Assembly: GCF_947503855.1 (NCBI RefSeq)
Contig: NZ_CANNFF010000003.1
Span: 124,001-188,000, forward strand
Source: an uncultured Polaribacter sp.
GTDB taxonomy: Bacteria; Bacteroidota; Bacteroidia; Flavobacteriales; Flavobacteriaceae
Length of the DNA: 64,000 bases
Direction of reading: 5' to 3'
The position numbers and the translations under genes were made by a program. Shown in pieces: positions 34,253-44,016 of this stretch; positions within the stretch are counted from its first letter, which is position 1; every line of letters begins with the position of its first letter. The notes below the pieces were generated by a model. It saw nothing but the letters and a program-made list of their open reading frames with translations. It was not told where the DNA came from and did not search any database.

Positions 34253-34909
34253 TTATGCTATAATATTTTTTAAATCGGCAATAGTTTCTGTTGGGTTTTC
34301 TGCTTTAAAAACATAACTACCAGCCACCAAAACATTGGCACCAACTTCTATTAATTGGTTTGCATTTTTATTGGTAACACCGCCATCAATTTCTATTTGG
34401 CAATTAGAGGCTGTAAACTCTATTAAATGTCTTAACTGACTAACTTTTTTGTAAGTATTTTCAATAAAAGATTGTCCTCCAAACCCAGGATTTACACTCA
34501 TAATACACACCAAATCTAAGTCTGAAATAATATCTTCTAAAACAGCTATCGGTGTGTGGGGGTTTAAAGCAACACCCGCTTTCATACCCGCTGCTTTTAT
34601 GGCTTGTACTGTTCTGTGTAAATGTGTGCAAGCTTCATAGTGTACTGTTAGAATATTGGCACCTAAATCTGCAAATGTTTGTATGTATTGATCTGGATTT
34701 ACAATCATTAAATGCACGTCTATTGTTTTTTTAGCATGTTTGGTTATGGCTTTTAAAACAGGCATACCAAAAGAAATGTTTGGTACAAAAACGCCATCCA
34801 TAATATCTATATGAAACCAATCTGCTTCACTATTATTAACCATTTCTATGTCGCGTTGTAAGTTGGCAAAGTCTGCTGCTAAAACTGAAGGTGCAAGTAT
34901 ATTACTCAT
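34253..34909 (-). CDS. rpe: Ribulose-phosphate 3-epimerase
   Basis: Interconverts ribulose-5-P and xylulose-5-P in the pentose phosphate pathway. The 218-residue TIM barrel has WFHIDIMDGVFVPN with the metal His and Asp, DVHLMIVNPD, MSVNPGFGGQSF (phosphate loop) and EIDGGV near the C-terminus. Normal length. First gene of the three-gene minus-strand operon. Confidence 0.97.
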   Translation of the reverse strand: MSNILAPSVLAADFANLQRDIEMVNNSEADWFHIDIMDGVFVPNISFGMPVLKAITKHAKKTIDVHLMIVNPDQYIQTFADLGANILTVHYEACTHLHRTVQAIKAAGMKAGVALNPHTPIAVLEDIISDLDLVCIMSVNPGFGGQSFIENTYKKVSQLRHLIEFTASNCQIEIDGGVTNKNANQLIEVGANVLVAGSYVFKAENPTETIADLKNIIA

Positions 34910-35121
34910 TATTTTATTTTGTTTTTACAAAGATAGTAAGAAAGCTCTACTTTTATAACAAACAACATGTTTAAAAGTGATTTAAATTGTAGTAAAAAAG
35001 TTTCAGTAATTAACTTTTTTAAAAAATTAAGAATCCTTTACAGGAAAAAACCTGCCAAAAAAGCAGTTTTTTTTATTTGGTACGTTTTTAGCTAATTAAT
35101 TATCAAATAAATACCTGTAAA

Positions 35122-35466
35122 ATGAAAACATTTTTAAAAATATTATTAACGGCTGTAGCAGTAATTGTTTTGGCTAATATTTTACCTGGGGTAGCTATAT
35201 CTGGTTACATATCTGCAATAATTGTAGCCTTTGTAATTGCTTTGTTAAATATGTTTGTAAGACCACTGTTAATCTTTTTTACACTACCTGCAACCCTAGT
35301 AACCTTTGGGTTATTTATATTTGTAATAAATGCAGTAATTATATTATTGGCAGATAAATTAGTAGATGGCTTTGCTGTTTCAGGCTTTTGGGCAGCATTA
35401 TTTTTTAGTATTTTATTGTCATTTTTTAGATCTGCATTATTTTCTTTACTAAAAGATGATAAATAA
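35122..35466 (+). CDS. Phage-holin-4 family (YvlD-like) membrane protein
   Basis: A 114-residue protein made of four hydrophobic helices (about 5-25, 28-48, 53-76, 86-108), with NMFVRPLLIFFTLPATLVTFGLF in the middle, typical of the phage holin family 4 / DUF360 group. In bacteria these are ordinary inner-membrane proteins; no phage genes are near. The function is unknown. It has the only coding content between rpe and tig. Confidence 0.85.
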   Translation: MKTFLKILLTAVAVIVLANILPGVAISGYISAIIVAFVIALLNMFVRPLLIFFTLPATLVTFGLFIFVINAVIILLADKLVDGFAVSGFWAALFFSILLSFFRSALFSLLKDDK

Positions 35467-35511
35467 CAACTCGATTAATAAAATAATCACTGAAATAGAA
35501 CCACTTAAACA

Positions 35512-35542
35512 TTTGTGCAATCAATTAAAAAGCGTAATTTTG
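35512..35542 (+). promoter_or_regulatory. Promoter of tig
   Basis: TTTG at 35512-35515 and TAATTTTG at 35535-35542 with exactly 19 bases between them: a full Bacteroidota promoter. It ends 34 bases before the tig ATG. Confidence 0.85.
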
Positions 35543-35576
35543 CACTCGATTTTTTAAAGAATAAGAGCATAAAGAA

Positions 35577-36899
35577 ATGAATATTACTAAAGAAAACATA
35601 GATGCGTTAAACGCAGTGGTAAAAGTTGATATTGTTGCAGAAGACTATCAAGAAAAAGTAGCAAAAGTATTAACAGATTATCGTAAAAAAGCAGACATAC
35701 CTGGTTTTAGAAAAGGCCATGTACCTATGGGTATGGTTAAAAAACAGTATGGTAAATCTGTATTGGTAGATGAAGTAAATAAACTTTTACAAGATTCTTT
35801 AAATAAATTTATAACAGAAGAAAAATTAGACATTTTAGGAAACCCTTTACCAAGAGTAAAAGAAGATTTTAACTGGGATGCAGACAACTTTTCTTTTGAG
35901 TTCGAATTAGGTTTAGTGCCAGAATTTGATGTAGATTTAAAACCAAAAAAGAAAGTAACAGCTTACAATATTATAGCTACAGAAGATCTTTTAGACGAAG
36001 AAGTTAAAAATATACAAACACGTTATGGCAAAATGAGTTCTATAGAAGCAGCTACAGAACATGCAAACGTAACAGGTACATTTGTTAACGAAGAAAAAGA
36101 AATCAATAAAAAATCTACCTTTTTAGTAAACGACCTAAAAGGAAAGAAAAACGAGAAAAAAGTTATTGGTGCTAAAGTAGGTGATGTAATTGAGTTAGAA
36201 ACTAAGAAATTATTTGAAGACGAAAATAAATTACAACACATTTTAGGCATTGCAGAAGAAGACGTTAAAGATTTAGCTATTAAAGTTACGTTTACGGTAG
36301 AAGAAATTACCAAAACAGAACCAGCAGATTTAGATCAAGAATTATTTGATAAATTATTTCCTGATGGAAGCGTAAAAACGGCAACTGAATTAAGAGATAA
36401 AATTAAAGAAGACGCAGAAAAACAATTCACACAACAAGGAGATCAATATTTATTAAATGCCATCACAGAGCATTTAGTAGAAAATACAAAATTTGATTTA
36501 CCAGCAGAATTTTTACAAAAATGGTTAGCAACTGCAGGAGAAAAAGAATTAACTGCAGAAGAAGCAAAAGAAGAGTTCGATAAATCTGAAAAAGGATTAC
36601 GTTATCAATTAATTGAAGGAAAAATCATGAAAGATAACGACATTAAAATAGACTATGCAGAGTTAGTAGACTATGCAAAAGGATTTATTAGAACACAAAT
36701 GGCACAGTTTGGTAACATGAATCCAGAAGAAAAAGAATTAGATGATATTGCTGGTAGAATATTGCAAAACCAAGAAGAAGCTCAAAAATTACAATCTCAA
36801 TTAATCAGTCAAAAATTACTGGCTTTTTATAAAGAAAACATGAGCTTTAAAACCAAAGAACTTTCTTACGAAGACTTTATTAAAGAAGTATACAAATAA
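35577..36899 (+). CDS. tig: Trigger factor
   Basis: Ribosome-bound chaperone for nascent chains. The 440-residue protein has the N-terminal ribosome-binding signature DIPGFRKGHVPMGMVKKQYG (GFRxGxxP), a divergent central PPIase-like region and a long helical C-terminal arm. The central domain lacks a clear FKBP active-site motif, as is common in Bacteroidota. It is followed by its own terminator, then clpP and clpX, the usual tig-clpP-clpX order. Confidence 0.95.
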   Translation: MNITKENIDALNAVVKVDIVAEDYQEKVAKVLTDYRKKADIPGFRKGHVPMGMVKKQYGKSVLVDEVNKLLQDSLNKFITEEKLDILGNPLPRVKEDFNWDADNFSFEFELGLVPEFDVDLKPKKKVTAYNIIATEDLLDEEVKNIQTRYGKMSSIEAATEHANVTGTFVNEEKEINKKSTFLVNDLKGKKNEKKVIGAKVGDVIELETKKLFEDENKLQHILGIAEEDVKDLAIKVTFTVEEITKTEPADLDQELFDKLFPDGSVKTATELRDKIKEDAEKQFTQQGDQYLLNAITEHLVENTKFDLPAEFLQKWLATAGEKELTAEEAKEEFDKSEKGLRYQLIEGKIMKDNDIKIDYAELVDYAKGFIRTQMAQFGNMNPEEKELDDIAGRILQNQEEAQKLQSQLISQKLLAFYKENMSFKTKELSYEDFIKEVYK

Positions 36900-36950
36900 A
36901 CTATCTTTATTTGATATGCTGAATTTGCTTTAGAAGCAAAGTAAAATAGA

Positions 36951-36980
36951 AAACCTGAATTGTAAAATTCAGGTTTTTTT
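36951..36980 (+). terminator. Terminator of tig
   Basis: AAACCTGAAT and ATTCAGGTTT pair around six bases, followed by seven T. It separates tig from clpP. Confidence 0.9.
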
Positions 36981-37054
36981 AGCCATAAAAACTAAGAAAA
37001 AAATAAGAAAAATGTTCTTATCTTTACAAAACAAACACTAAAAGAATCAAGATA

Positions 37055-37714
37055 ATGGATTACGGAAAAGAATTCGAAAAATACGCAACAAAACACCATG
37101 GTATCAGCAGTACAAGCTACACAAAAATTACAAGTAGCTTAACACCATATATTATGGAAGAGCGCCAAATGAATATTACACAAATGGATGTTTTTTCTCG
37201 TTTAATGATGGATAGAATTATCTTTTTAGGAACAGGAATTAACGACCAAGTTGCTAATATTATACAAGCACAATTATTATTTTTAGAAAGTGTAGATGCT
37301 AATAAAGACATTTCTATCTACATCAACTCTCCAGGTGGAGGCGTATATGCCGGTTTAGGTATTTACGATACCATGCAATTTATAAAACCAGATGTAGCTA
37401 CTATCTGTACAGGTATGGCTGCGTCTATGGGTGCCGTTTTAATGTGTGCAGGAGAAAAAGGAAAGCGTTCTGCTTTACCACACTCTAGAATTATGATTCA
37501 CCAACCATTAGGAGGCGCACAAGGACAAGCATCAGACATCGAAATTACAGCGAGAGAAATCTTAAAATTAAAAGACGAATTATACGCTATCATAGCAAAT
37601 CATTCTGGCCAAACCGTAGAAAAAGTACATAATGATTCTGACAGAGACTACTGGATGAAAGCAGAAGAAGCAAAAGCTTACGGAATGATTGATGAAGTAT
37701 TAGCCAGAAAATAA
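37055..37714 (+). CDS. clpP: ATP-dependent Clp protease proteolytic subunit
   Basis: A serine protease that forms the tetradecameric chamber fed by ClpX. The 219-residue protein has [14 protein letters not shown], the catalytic Ser in [12 protein letters not shown], the catalytic His in [13 protein letters not shown], and the late Asp in the conserved DRDYWM region. An N-terminal 35-residue segment precedes the core and is probably processed. It lies 94 bases upstream of clpX. Confidence 0.97.
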   Translation: MDYGKEFEKYATKHHGISSTSYTKITSSLTPYIMEERQMNITQMDVFSRLMMDRIIFLGTGINDQVANIIQAQLLFLESVDANKDISIYINSPGGGVYAGLGIYDTMQFIKPDVATICTGMAASMGAVLMCAGEKGKRSALPHSRIMIHQPLGGAQGQASDIEITAREILKLKDELYAIIANHSGQTVEKVHNDSDRDYWMKAEEAKAYGMIDEVLARK

Positions 37715-37808
37715 AAAGCTATAAGCTAAAAGCCATATGCAATTTGCTTAAATAATTATAAAAAGCATTTTGCGTAAAGTATATAGCCTATTGCCTAAAG
37801 CCAATTAA

Positions 37809-39047
37809 ATGTCAAAAGAAGAAAACTTAGAATGTTCGTTTTGCGGACGCAAAAAAGCAGAAACAGATTTGCTTATTGCTGGAGTGGATGCCCATATATG
37901 CGATAAATGTATAGAGCAAGCTCATGGTATTGTAGAAGAAGAAATTTCTGAGGCAAAATCAAGTAGTTTATCAAAAGATTTAACACTAAAAAAGCCTAAA
38001 GAAATTAAAGACTTTTTAGATAAATACATCATTGGTCAAAACGAAACCAAAAGAACCATGTCTGTAGCTGTATACAATCACTATAAAAGATTGTTACAAA
38101 CCAAAGACAATGAAGACGAGGTAGAAATAGAAAAATCGAATGTTGTTTTAGTAGGAGAAACAGGAACAGGTAAAACATTAGTAGCAAAAACCATTGCAAA
38201 AATGTTAAACGTACCATTTTCTATTGTAGATGCAACAGTATTAACACAAGCAGGTTATGTTGGCGAAGATGTAGAAAGCATTTTAAGCAGGTTGTTACAA
38301 ACTGCAGATTACGATGTAGAAAAAGCCCAAAGAGGTATCGTATTTATAGACGAAATAGATAAAATTGCCCGAAAAGGAGACAATCCATCTATCACAAGAG
38401 ACGTTTCAGGAGAAGGTGTGCAGCAAGCCTTACTAAAATTATTAGAAGGTACAGTTGTAAATGTAGCACCAAAAGGAGGTAGAAAACACCCCGAACAAAA
38501 ATTTATAGAAGTAGATACCAAAGAAATCCTATTTATTGCAGGTGGCGCTTTTTCTGGAATCGAAAGAATTATTAGCAAACGTTTAAACATGCAAGCTGTT
38601 GGTTTTGGAGCCTCTTTAGATGAAGACAAAGTAGACGAAGAAAATTTATTGCAATACATCATACCATCAGACCTAAAAGCATTTGGTTTAATACCAGAAA
38701 TTATTGGGCGCTTACCAGTGTTAAGTCATATGAATCCTTTAGATGCCAAAACACTAAGAGCAATTTTAACAGAGCCCAAAAACGCTATAATTAAACAATA
38801 TGAAAAACTGTTTATTATAGACGATGTTGCGTTTACTATATCAGATGACGCTTTAAATTATATCGTAGAGAAAGCAGTAGAGTACAAGTTAGGTGCAAGA
38901 GGTTTACGCTCTTTATGCGAAGCTATTTTTACAGACGCTATGTTCGATTTACCAAGTTCTGACGAAAAAGAATTAAGCGTAACCAAAGAATATGCAGCAG
39001 CAAAATTAACCAACACAACTTTAAAAAAGCTTAAGGCAGCTTCATAA
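37809..39047 (+). CDS. clpX: ClpX ATPase, substrate-recognition subunit
   Basis: AAA+ unfoldase that selects and feeds substrates to ClpP. The 412-residue protein has an N-terminal four-Cys zinc domain (CSFCGRKK and HICDKC), Walker A GETGTGKT, pore motif GYVGED, Walker [12 protein letters not shown] and a C-terminal sensor 2 region [10 protein letters not shown]. Normal length. A repeat element begins five bases after its stop, then a terminator. Confidence 0.97.
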   Translation: MSKEENLECSFCGRKKAETDLLIAGVDAHICDKCIEQAHGIVEEEISEAKSSSLSKDLTLKKPKEIKDFLDKYIIGQNETKRTMSVAVYNHYKRLLQTKDNEDEVEIEKSNVVLVGETGTGKTLVAKTIAKMLNVPFSIVDATVLTQAGYVGEDVESILSRLLQTADYDVEKAQRGIVFIDEIDKIARKGDNPSITRDVSGEGVQQALLKLLEGTVVNVAPKGGRKHPEQKFIEVDTKEILFIAGGAFSGIERIISKRLNMQAVGFGASLDEDKVDEENLLQYIIPSDLKAFGLIPEIIGRLPVLSHMNPLDAKTLRAILTEPKNAIIKQYEKLFIIDDVAFTISDDALNYIVEKAVEYKLGARGLRSLCEAIFTDAMFDLPSSDEKELSVTKEYAAAKLTNTTLKKLKAAS

Positions 39048-39051
39048 TTTT

Positions 39052-39144
39052 TTTGGCGTTCCCTTTCAGGTCAGGCTTTCGCACTCGCTTTTTTTTGTAG
39101 AAAAAACAAAAAAGAGCTCAAACAATTGCTCAATCCTTAACGCG
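39052..39144 (+). repeat. Intergenic repeat family A, copy 2 (after clpX)
   Basis: It starts TTTGGCGTTCCC, then TCAGGCTTTCGCACTCGCTT, and ends AAAAAAGAGCTCAAACAATTG, here cut to its last part CTCAATCCTTAACGCG. The ends match the element at 25267-25394, without the nested palindrome. Confidence 0.75.
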
Positions 39145-39189
39145 TATTGCTAACTTAAAAAAGGAAGTTCGTTAAAACAATAATTAGAA

Positions 39190-39228
39190 AAAAACCTTAC
39201 AGATTTTTTAAACCTGTAAGGTTTTTTT
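39190..39228 (+). terminator. Terminator of clpX
   Basis: AAACCTTACAG and CTGTAAGGTTT pair around an 11-base loop and are followed by a T-run. Confidence 0.9.
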
Positions 39229-39294
39229 AACCAACCAAACAAATAGAAAAACAAAGTCCTTATATTTGTTTCACATTAAAAATTAAAACTTTAA

Positions 39295-41304
39295 ATGATA
39301 TCCAGAAGTACCATAGACCGTGTTTTCGAATCTGCAAGAGTAGAAGAGGTTATCGGTGAATTTGTACAACTAAAAAAAGCGGGTAGTAATTTTAAAGGTT
39401 TAAGTCCTTTTGTAGACGAAAAATCACCTTCATTTATGGTCTCTCCAGTAAAACAAATCTGGAAAGATTTCTCTACAGGAAAAGGAGGTAATGCCATTTC
39501 ATTTTTAATGGAACATGAGCATTACACCTACCCAGAAGCCATAAAATGGTTGGCAAAAAAGTATAATATAGAAATAGAAGAAACTGAGCAAACATCAGAA
39601 GAAAAAGCTCAGATGAACGAAAGAGAAAGTATGTTTTTGGTATCTAAATTTGCCAAAGATTACTTTTATGAAACCATGCTTAATACCCATAAAGGTAAAG
39701 CAATTGGACTTTCTTACTTTAAAGAAAGAGGTTTTAGAGACGATACTATAAAAACTTTTGAACTGGGTTATTGTTTAGATGAATGGAGTGGTTTTACAGA
39801 CGCAGCCATAGCAAAAGGTTACGATATTAAATACTTAGCCTCCACAGGTTTAACCATTGTAAAAGAAAACAAACAATTCGATCGTTTTAAGGGTAGAGTT
39901 ATGTTTCCTATACATTCTATGTCTGGTCGTATTTTAGGTTTTGGAGGTCGTATTTTAACTGCTGATAAAAAAGCAGCTAAATATCTAAACTCACCAGAAA
40001 GTGATATTTACCATAAAAGCAAAATTTTATATGGTATTTATCAGGCAAAAAAAGAAATAGCCAAACAAGATAATTGTTATCTGGTAGAAGGCTATACAGA
40101 TGTAATTTCTTTTCATCAATCTGGTATAGAAAACGTAGTAGCTTCTTCTGGTACAGCCTTAACATCAGACCAAATACGTTTGGTAAACAGGTTAACAAAA
40201 AATATTACTGTTTTATTTGATGGAGATGCAGCTGGTATTAGAGCTTCCATACGTGGTATCGATTTAATACTAGAACAAGGCATGAATGTAAAAGTGGTGC
40301 AATTTCCAGATGGAGAAGATCCAGATAGTTTTGCCAAAGCACATTCAACAGAACAACTAAAAGCGCACTTAGATAATAATTCTCAAGATTTTATCAATTT
40401 TAAAGTATCTCTTTTATTACAAGATTCTAAAAATGATCCTATAAAAAAAGCAAGTGTAATAAGAGAAATTGTAACAAGTATTTCTAAAATACCAGATGGA
40501 ATAAAAAGAGAAATTTATGTACAAGAATGTGCTAGAATTATGGATATTTCTGAGCGTGTTTTATTTAGCGAATTGGCACAAATACTTAAAAAAGAGATTC
40601 AAGAAAAAAGTAAAAGTGCTAAAAAACAAAATTTTAAAACAAAGCAGCAAGACCCTAATGAGCCACCCCCAGAATATTTTTTAGAACAAGAACAAGCACA
40701 AATGGGCTTAGTAAAAGGTGGTTTTGCTTCTCAAAAAATAGATCAGTTAGCTATTTTAGAAAAAGAAATTATAAGAATATTATTATTATTTGGTAATGAA
40801 GTTACAGAGTTTTCTGAAGAAATAGAAAATGAAGACGAAGATGGTAAAATAACCACCACTATTAGAAAATATAATAACAATGTTTCTGCAGAAATTTATG
40901 TGCATTTACAGGATGATGAAATAGAATTTACAAATTCTGTATTTCAAGAAATATATACAGAAATTATTCATCAATTAAATCAATTTGAAAAATTAGAAAT
41001 AGATGCTTTGGTTAACCATAAAAATGTAGAAATTTCTGAAACAGTTACTTCTATTTTAATGGATGAAGAAAAACATCAATTAAGTAATTGGGAAAGTAAA
41101 AACATAGAGGTGAAGTCTGAAAAAGAAGTGTTGCCAAAATTAGTTAGTGATGCTGTTTTTAATTTAAGAAGAGTTTTAATTGGTAAAAAAATAGAAGAAT
41201 TACTTAAAGAATCTACAGAAAAACAAATCATAGATTTAGAAACTATAAAAGGCTATACAGGTTTAAAGATTAGACTTTTTGAGAAATTAAATAGAGTTGT
41301 ATAA
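39295..41304 (+). CDS. dnaG: DNA primase, with degenerate zinc-binding domain
   Basis: Synthesises RNA primers at the replication fork. The 669-residue protein has an N-terminal CHC2-type domain, the catalytic core (RVMFPIHSMSGRILGFGGR, NCYLVEGYTDVISFHQSG toprim Glu, VLFDGDAAG toprim Asp pair) and a C-terminal helicase-interaction region. The zinc ligands expected in the CPFH...CFGC pattern are all replaced: Ser37, Val40, Asp58 and Thr61, while the surrounding residues (FKGLSPF, EKSPSFMV, GKGGNAISFLM) are kept. I believe this is a trait of flavobacterial primases. A TATATTTG box lies just upstream. Confidence 0.95.
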   Translation: MISRSTIDRVFESARVEEVIGEFVQLKKAGSNFKGLSPFVDEKSPSFMVSPVKQIWKDFSTGKGGNAISFLMEHEHYTYPEAIKWLAKKYNIEIEETEQTSEEKAQMNERESMFLVSKFAKDYFYETMLNTHKGKAIGLSYFKERGFRDDTIKTFELGYCLDEWSGFTDAAIAKGYDIKYLASTGLTIVKENKQFDRFKGRVMFPIHSMSGRILGFGGRILTADKKAAKYLNSPESDIYHKSKILYGIYQAKKEIAKQDNCYLVEGYTDVISFHQSGIENVVASSGTALTSDQIRLVNRLTKNITVLFDGDAAGIRASIRGIDLILEQGMNVKVVQFPDGEDPDSFAKAHSTEQLKAHLDNNSQDFINFKVSLLLQDSKNDPIKKASVIREIVTSISKIPDGIKREIYVQECARIMDISERVLFSELAQILKKEIQEKSKSAKKQNFKTKQQDPNEPPPEYFLEQEQAQMGLVKGGFASQKIDQLAILEKEIIRILLLFGNEVTEFSEEIENEDEDGKITTTIRKYNNNVSAEIYVHLQDDEIEFTNSVFQEIYTEIIHQLNQFEKLEIDALVNHKNVEISETVTSILMDEEKHQLSNWESKNIEVKSEKEVLPKLVSDAVFNLRRVLIGKKIEELLKESTEKQIIDLETIKGYTGLKIRLFEKLNRVV

Positions 41305-41405
41305 CTATGATATTATTGTTTATTAAATTCTAAAAATAGGTATTTTCTGATAGTTTTATATAAAATAGAAATATTTGTATATTGCAGAAAGAAAAAAAAT
41401 AACCT

Positions 41406-41537
41406 ATGAAAAGAATTTTATTACTACTAAAAATTATTCAATTATTTATTTTATTACCTTTTGAAATTTCTAAAGGCTCTAAAAAAAGAACCCACATGAG
41501 GATTAAAAAAATGATGATGGCAGCAAACTTACTATAA
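41406..41537 (+). CDS. Small ORF, 43 residues, hydrophobic N-terminus and basic C-terminus
   Basis: ATG 41406 to TAA 41537, a frame with a hydrophobic helix (residues 4-19, Leu/Ile-rich) followed by a strongly basic tail with several Lys, Arg and Met. A strong terminator starts 20 bases after the stop. It sits between dnaG and the convergent nadE and is not part of either. No family recognised; it could be a small membrane peptide or a chance frame. Confidence 0.45.
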   Translation: MKRILLLLKIIQLFILLPFEISKGSKKRTHMRIKKMMMAANLL

Positions 41538-41557
41538 AACCATTTTAAAAAATTTGA

Positions 41558-41592
41558 AAAAAAGCCATCAAATATTTGATAGCTTTTTTTTT
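41558..41592. terminator. Bidirectional terminator between the small ORF and nadE
   Basis: AAAGC(C)ATCAAATA pairs with TATTTGAT(A)GCTTT, with T-run right and A-run left. Confidence 0.85.
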
Positions 41593-42379
41593 ATTTTAAA
41601 GCTTGTGGAATTTCGCAAACAGGAATAGGTACCATTTTATGTTGGTTAATGCGATTCAATCTTTCGTAAATGGTGTACACTTCTTGTTCTCTTCCTTTAA
41701 AATTAGCAGCAGTTTTTCCAGCATCTTGCATTTTCATAGCCCATTCTAATTCGTCATATGAAGCGCCAATTTGGTCTTCATCTGTTCTACTATCTCCAAA
41801 CAAGCCATCTGTAGGTTGTGCTTTTTGTATAGAGGTTGGCACCTTTAAATAGGCTGCTAATTCATAAACTTCAGATTTTAATAAATCTGCAATAGGACTA
41901 ACATCTACACCACCATCACCATACTTGGTATAAAAACCTACACCAAAATCTTCTACTTTATTTCCTGTTCCTGCAACTATATAATTGTTTAATCCTGCTA
42001 AATAGTATAAAGTGGTCATTCTTAACCTTGCTCTTGTATTGGCTAAAGATAAGTCTACTTTAGCAGAAGCAGTTACTTGAGGTACAGCGTTTTTAAAATC
42101 TTCAAATGTAGAAGTTAAATCTACTCTAGTTTTAGTAACATTTTTAAAGTGTTCTTTTAATTGTTTTATGTGCTCTTCTGCTCTGCTAACTTGACTTTCT
42201 GCTTGGTGTATAGGCATTTCTACACACAACGTTGGCAATCCCGTTTTTGCACATAAAGTAGAGGTTAAAGCAGAATCTATTCCACCAGAAACACCCACAA
42301 CAAAACCCTTTACTTTTGCATTTTCTGCATATGTTTTTAACCAATTTATAATATGACTTGCTACTTTTTCTGTATTCAT
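41591..42379 (-). CDS. nadE: NAD+ synthase, ammonia-dependent type
   Basis: Last step of NAD synthesis: amidation of nicotinate adenine dinucleotide. The 262-residue protein is a single synthetase domain with the PP-loop VGVSGGIDSALTS, VAGTGNKVEDFGVGFYTKYGDG and SEVYELAAYL. It lacks the N-terminal nitrilase/glutaminase domain, so it should use free ammonia. Divergent from gldB. Confidence 0.95.
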   Translation of the reverse strand: MNTEKVASHIINWLKTYAENAKVKGFVVGVSGGIDSALTSTLCAKTGLPTLCVEMPIHQAESQVSRAEEHIKQLKEHFKNVTKTRVDLTSTFEDFKNAVPQVTASAKVDLSLANTRARLRMTTLYYLAGLNNYIVAGTGNKVEDFGVGFYTKYGDGGVDVSPIADLLKSEVYELAAYLKVPTSIQKAQPTDGLFGDSRTDEDQIGASYDELEWAMKMQDAGKTAANFKGREQEVYTIYERLNRINQHKMVPIPVCEIPQALK

Positions 42380-42439
42380 GTAATAAACTAATTTAGTATT
42401 TTTATCGTTTTAACTTTAAAACAACAATATACAAAGTTT

Positions 42440-43399
42440 ATGAGATTTTTTCTAATTGGTTTGATGGTTTTATTTGGGTTTTCTGCATGTACTGAGACTA
42501 AAAAACATAAAATTGATGTTTCTAAGGTGAATATAGATTTTACCATAGAAAGATTTGAGGAAGATTTTTATATGGCTACAGAAAGTCAGCTTCCTGATTT
42601 AAAGGAAAAATATCCTTACTTTTTTCCACCTCAAATAACAGATAGTGTTTCTTTAGCTAAAATATATAATAAAGATGAACAAGAGTTATTTGCAGAAACT
42701 CAGAAGATATATAAGGATTTTACGGAGTACAAATTGCAGTTAACGAATCTGTTTAAACATATAAAATACTATAAACCAAAGTTTAGAGCTCCAAAAGTAA
42801 TAACAATGCTTACCAATATAGATTATGCAAGTAGGGTAATTTATGCAGATAGTTTGTTAATTGTTTCTTTAGATGTTTATTTGGGAAAAAATCATCCTTT
42901 CTATAAAGATTATCCCAAGTATATAAAAGAAAACAATTCAAAAGAACATTTAATTATAGATGTTGCTACAGAGATTGTAAAAAAACAAATACCACCATCT
43001 AACAATAGAAGTTTTGTAAATAAAATGATTTTTGAAGGAAAAAAAATGTATTTGTTAGACGCTTATTTACCCTTAGTATCAGACAAAGAAAAAATTGGTT
43101 TTGCAGAAGATAAATTGGCTTGGGCAAAAGCAAATGAAGAGCAAATTTGGAGTTATTTTGTAGAAAAGAATTTGCTTTTTAGCACAGATACAAAATTAAA
43201 TAGTCGTTTTTTAGACGTAGCACCTTTTTCTAAGTTTTATATGGAGCAAGATAATTTATCTCCTGGTAGAATTGGTGTTTGGGTAGGATGGCAAATTGTT
43301 CGTTCTTATATGCAGCATAATGATGTATCTTTGCAAGAATTAATAAATACAAACGAATTAGATTTATATAAAAAATCTAAATATAAGCCTAAAAGATAA
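42440..43399 (+). CDS. gldB: Gliding motility lipoprotein GldB
   Basis: A 319-residue lipoprotein: hydrophobic start with lipobox FGFSAC (lipid-anchor Cys17), followed by the GldB pattern IDFTIERFEEDFY, YPYFFPP and the C-terminal GRIGVWVGWQIVRSYM. GldB is needed for gliding of Flavobacterium johnsoniae. The stop TAA overlaps the gldC ATG by one base, so the two are translationally coupled. Confidence 0.95.
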   Translation: MRFFLIGLMVLFGFSACTETKKHKIDVSKVNIDFTIERFEEDFYMATESQLPDLKEKYPYFFPPQITDSVSLAKIYNKDEQELFAETQKIYKDFTEYKLQLTNLFKHIKYYKPKFRAPKVITMLTNIDYASRVIYADSLLIVSLDVYLGKNHPFYKDYPKYIKENNSKEHLIIDVATEIVKKQIPPSNNRSFVNKMIFEGKKMYLLDAYLPLVSDKEKIGFAEDKLAWAKANEEQIWSYFVEKNLLFSTDTKLNSRFLDVAPFSKFYMEQDNLSPGRIGVWVGWQIVRSYMQHNDVSLQELINTNELDLYKKSKYKPKR

Positions 43400-43734
43400 T
43401 GTCAGTAAAACATCATTCAGAAATTAAATTTAAAGTTGGTTTAGACGAAAATAAAGTGCCAGAAGAAATTGCTTGGTCTGCAAAAGACGGAGGTATAGAT
43501 AATGAAGCCTCTAAAGCAATAATGTTATCTGTTTGGGATCATAAAAAGAAAGATACTCTACGTATGGATTTATGGACAAAAGATATGCCTGTAGATGAAA
43601 TGAAGCAATTTTATCATCAAACCTTAGTGTCTATGGCAGATACTTTTGAACGTGCTACAGATGATCAGAAAATGAGCGCGACAATGAAAGATTTTTGTGA
43701 TTACTTTGCAGAAAAATTAGAGTTAAAAAAGTAA
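43399..43734 (+). CDS. gldC: Gliding motility protein GldC
   Basis: A 111-residue cytoplasmic protein with the GldC pattern KVPEEIAWSAKDGGI, KAIMLSVWD, LRMDLWTKDMPVDEM and an acidic-basic end. In F. johnsoniae gldC supports normal gliding. It starts inside the gldB stop codon (TAATG). Confidence 0.95.
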   Translation: MSVKHHSEIKFKVGLDENKVPEEIAWSAKDGGIDNEASKAIMLSVWDHKKKDTLRMDLWTKDMPVDEMKQFYHQTLVSMADTFERATDDQKMSATMKDFCDYFAEKLELKK

Positions 43735-43746
43735 AATATTAATTAA

Positions 43747-43848
43747 CATAAGTTAGATTATGTTCCCAATGTGATGTATTATTCTAAGTTGTTTGAATAT
43801 GAAAATAACCACGCAAAATATCATTTAGAAACATATTTAATGTTTTAA
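43747..43848 (+). pseudogene. Possible short coding remnant after gldC
   Basis: A 33-codon open frame without a start at its head (CAT to TAA), rich in Tyr, Asn and His, with protein-like composition. No family recognised. The remaining 43849-43958 holds nothing I can support. It may be chance. Confidence 0.2.
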
Positions 43849-43958
43849 AAGAGAACTCTTTTTTAAGTAAAGTTTTTTCTACTTGGTAAAGTCTAAAATA
43901 TAAAAATCATTGATAAACACGCTATAGATGTGTCATCTATCGAAAGATTTAAAAAATA

Positions 43959-43990
43959 AAAAAACCGATTCATTTCTGAATCGGTTTATT
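43959..43990 (-). terminator. Terminator of the nqr operon
   Basis: AAAACCGATTCA and TGAATCGGTTT pair around a four-base loop; on the minus strand a T-run follows. It lies about 27 bases after the nqrF stop. Confidence 0.9.
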
Positions 43991-44016
43991 TAAAAATTTA
44001 TGAAATTTTTATTGGT

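Noticed and set aside
35045..35075. CCTGC/GCAG hairpin between rpe and the holin-family gene as a terminator
   Set aside because: The stem is only four to five G-C-containing pairs and no transcript ending there is expected.
35122..35466. Phage holin-family gene as a sign of prophage
   Set aside because: The family includes ordinary bacterial membrane proteins, and no other phage gene is near.
37715..37808. Repeated AAGC/TAAAAGCC words between clpP and clpX
   Set aside because: Too irregular to define a unit; may be degenerate tandem repeat, but not supportable.
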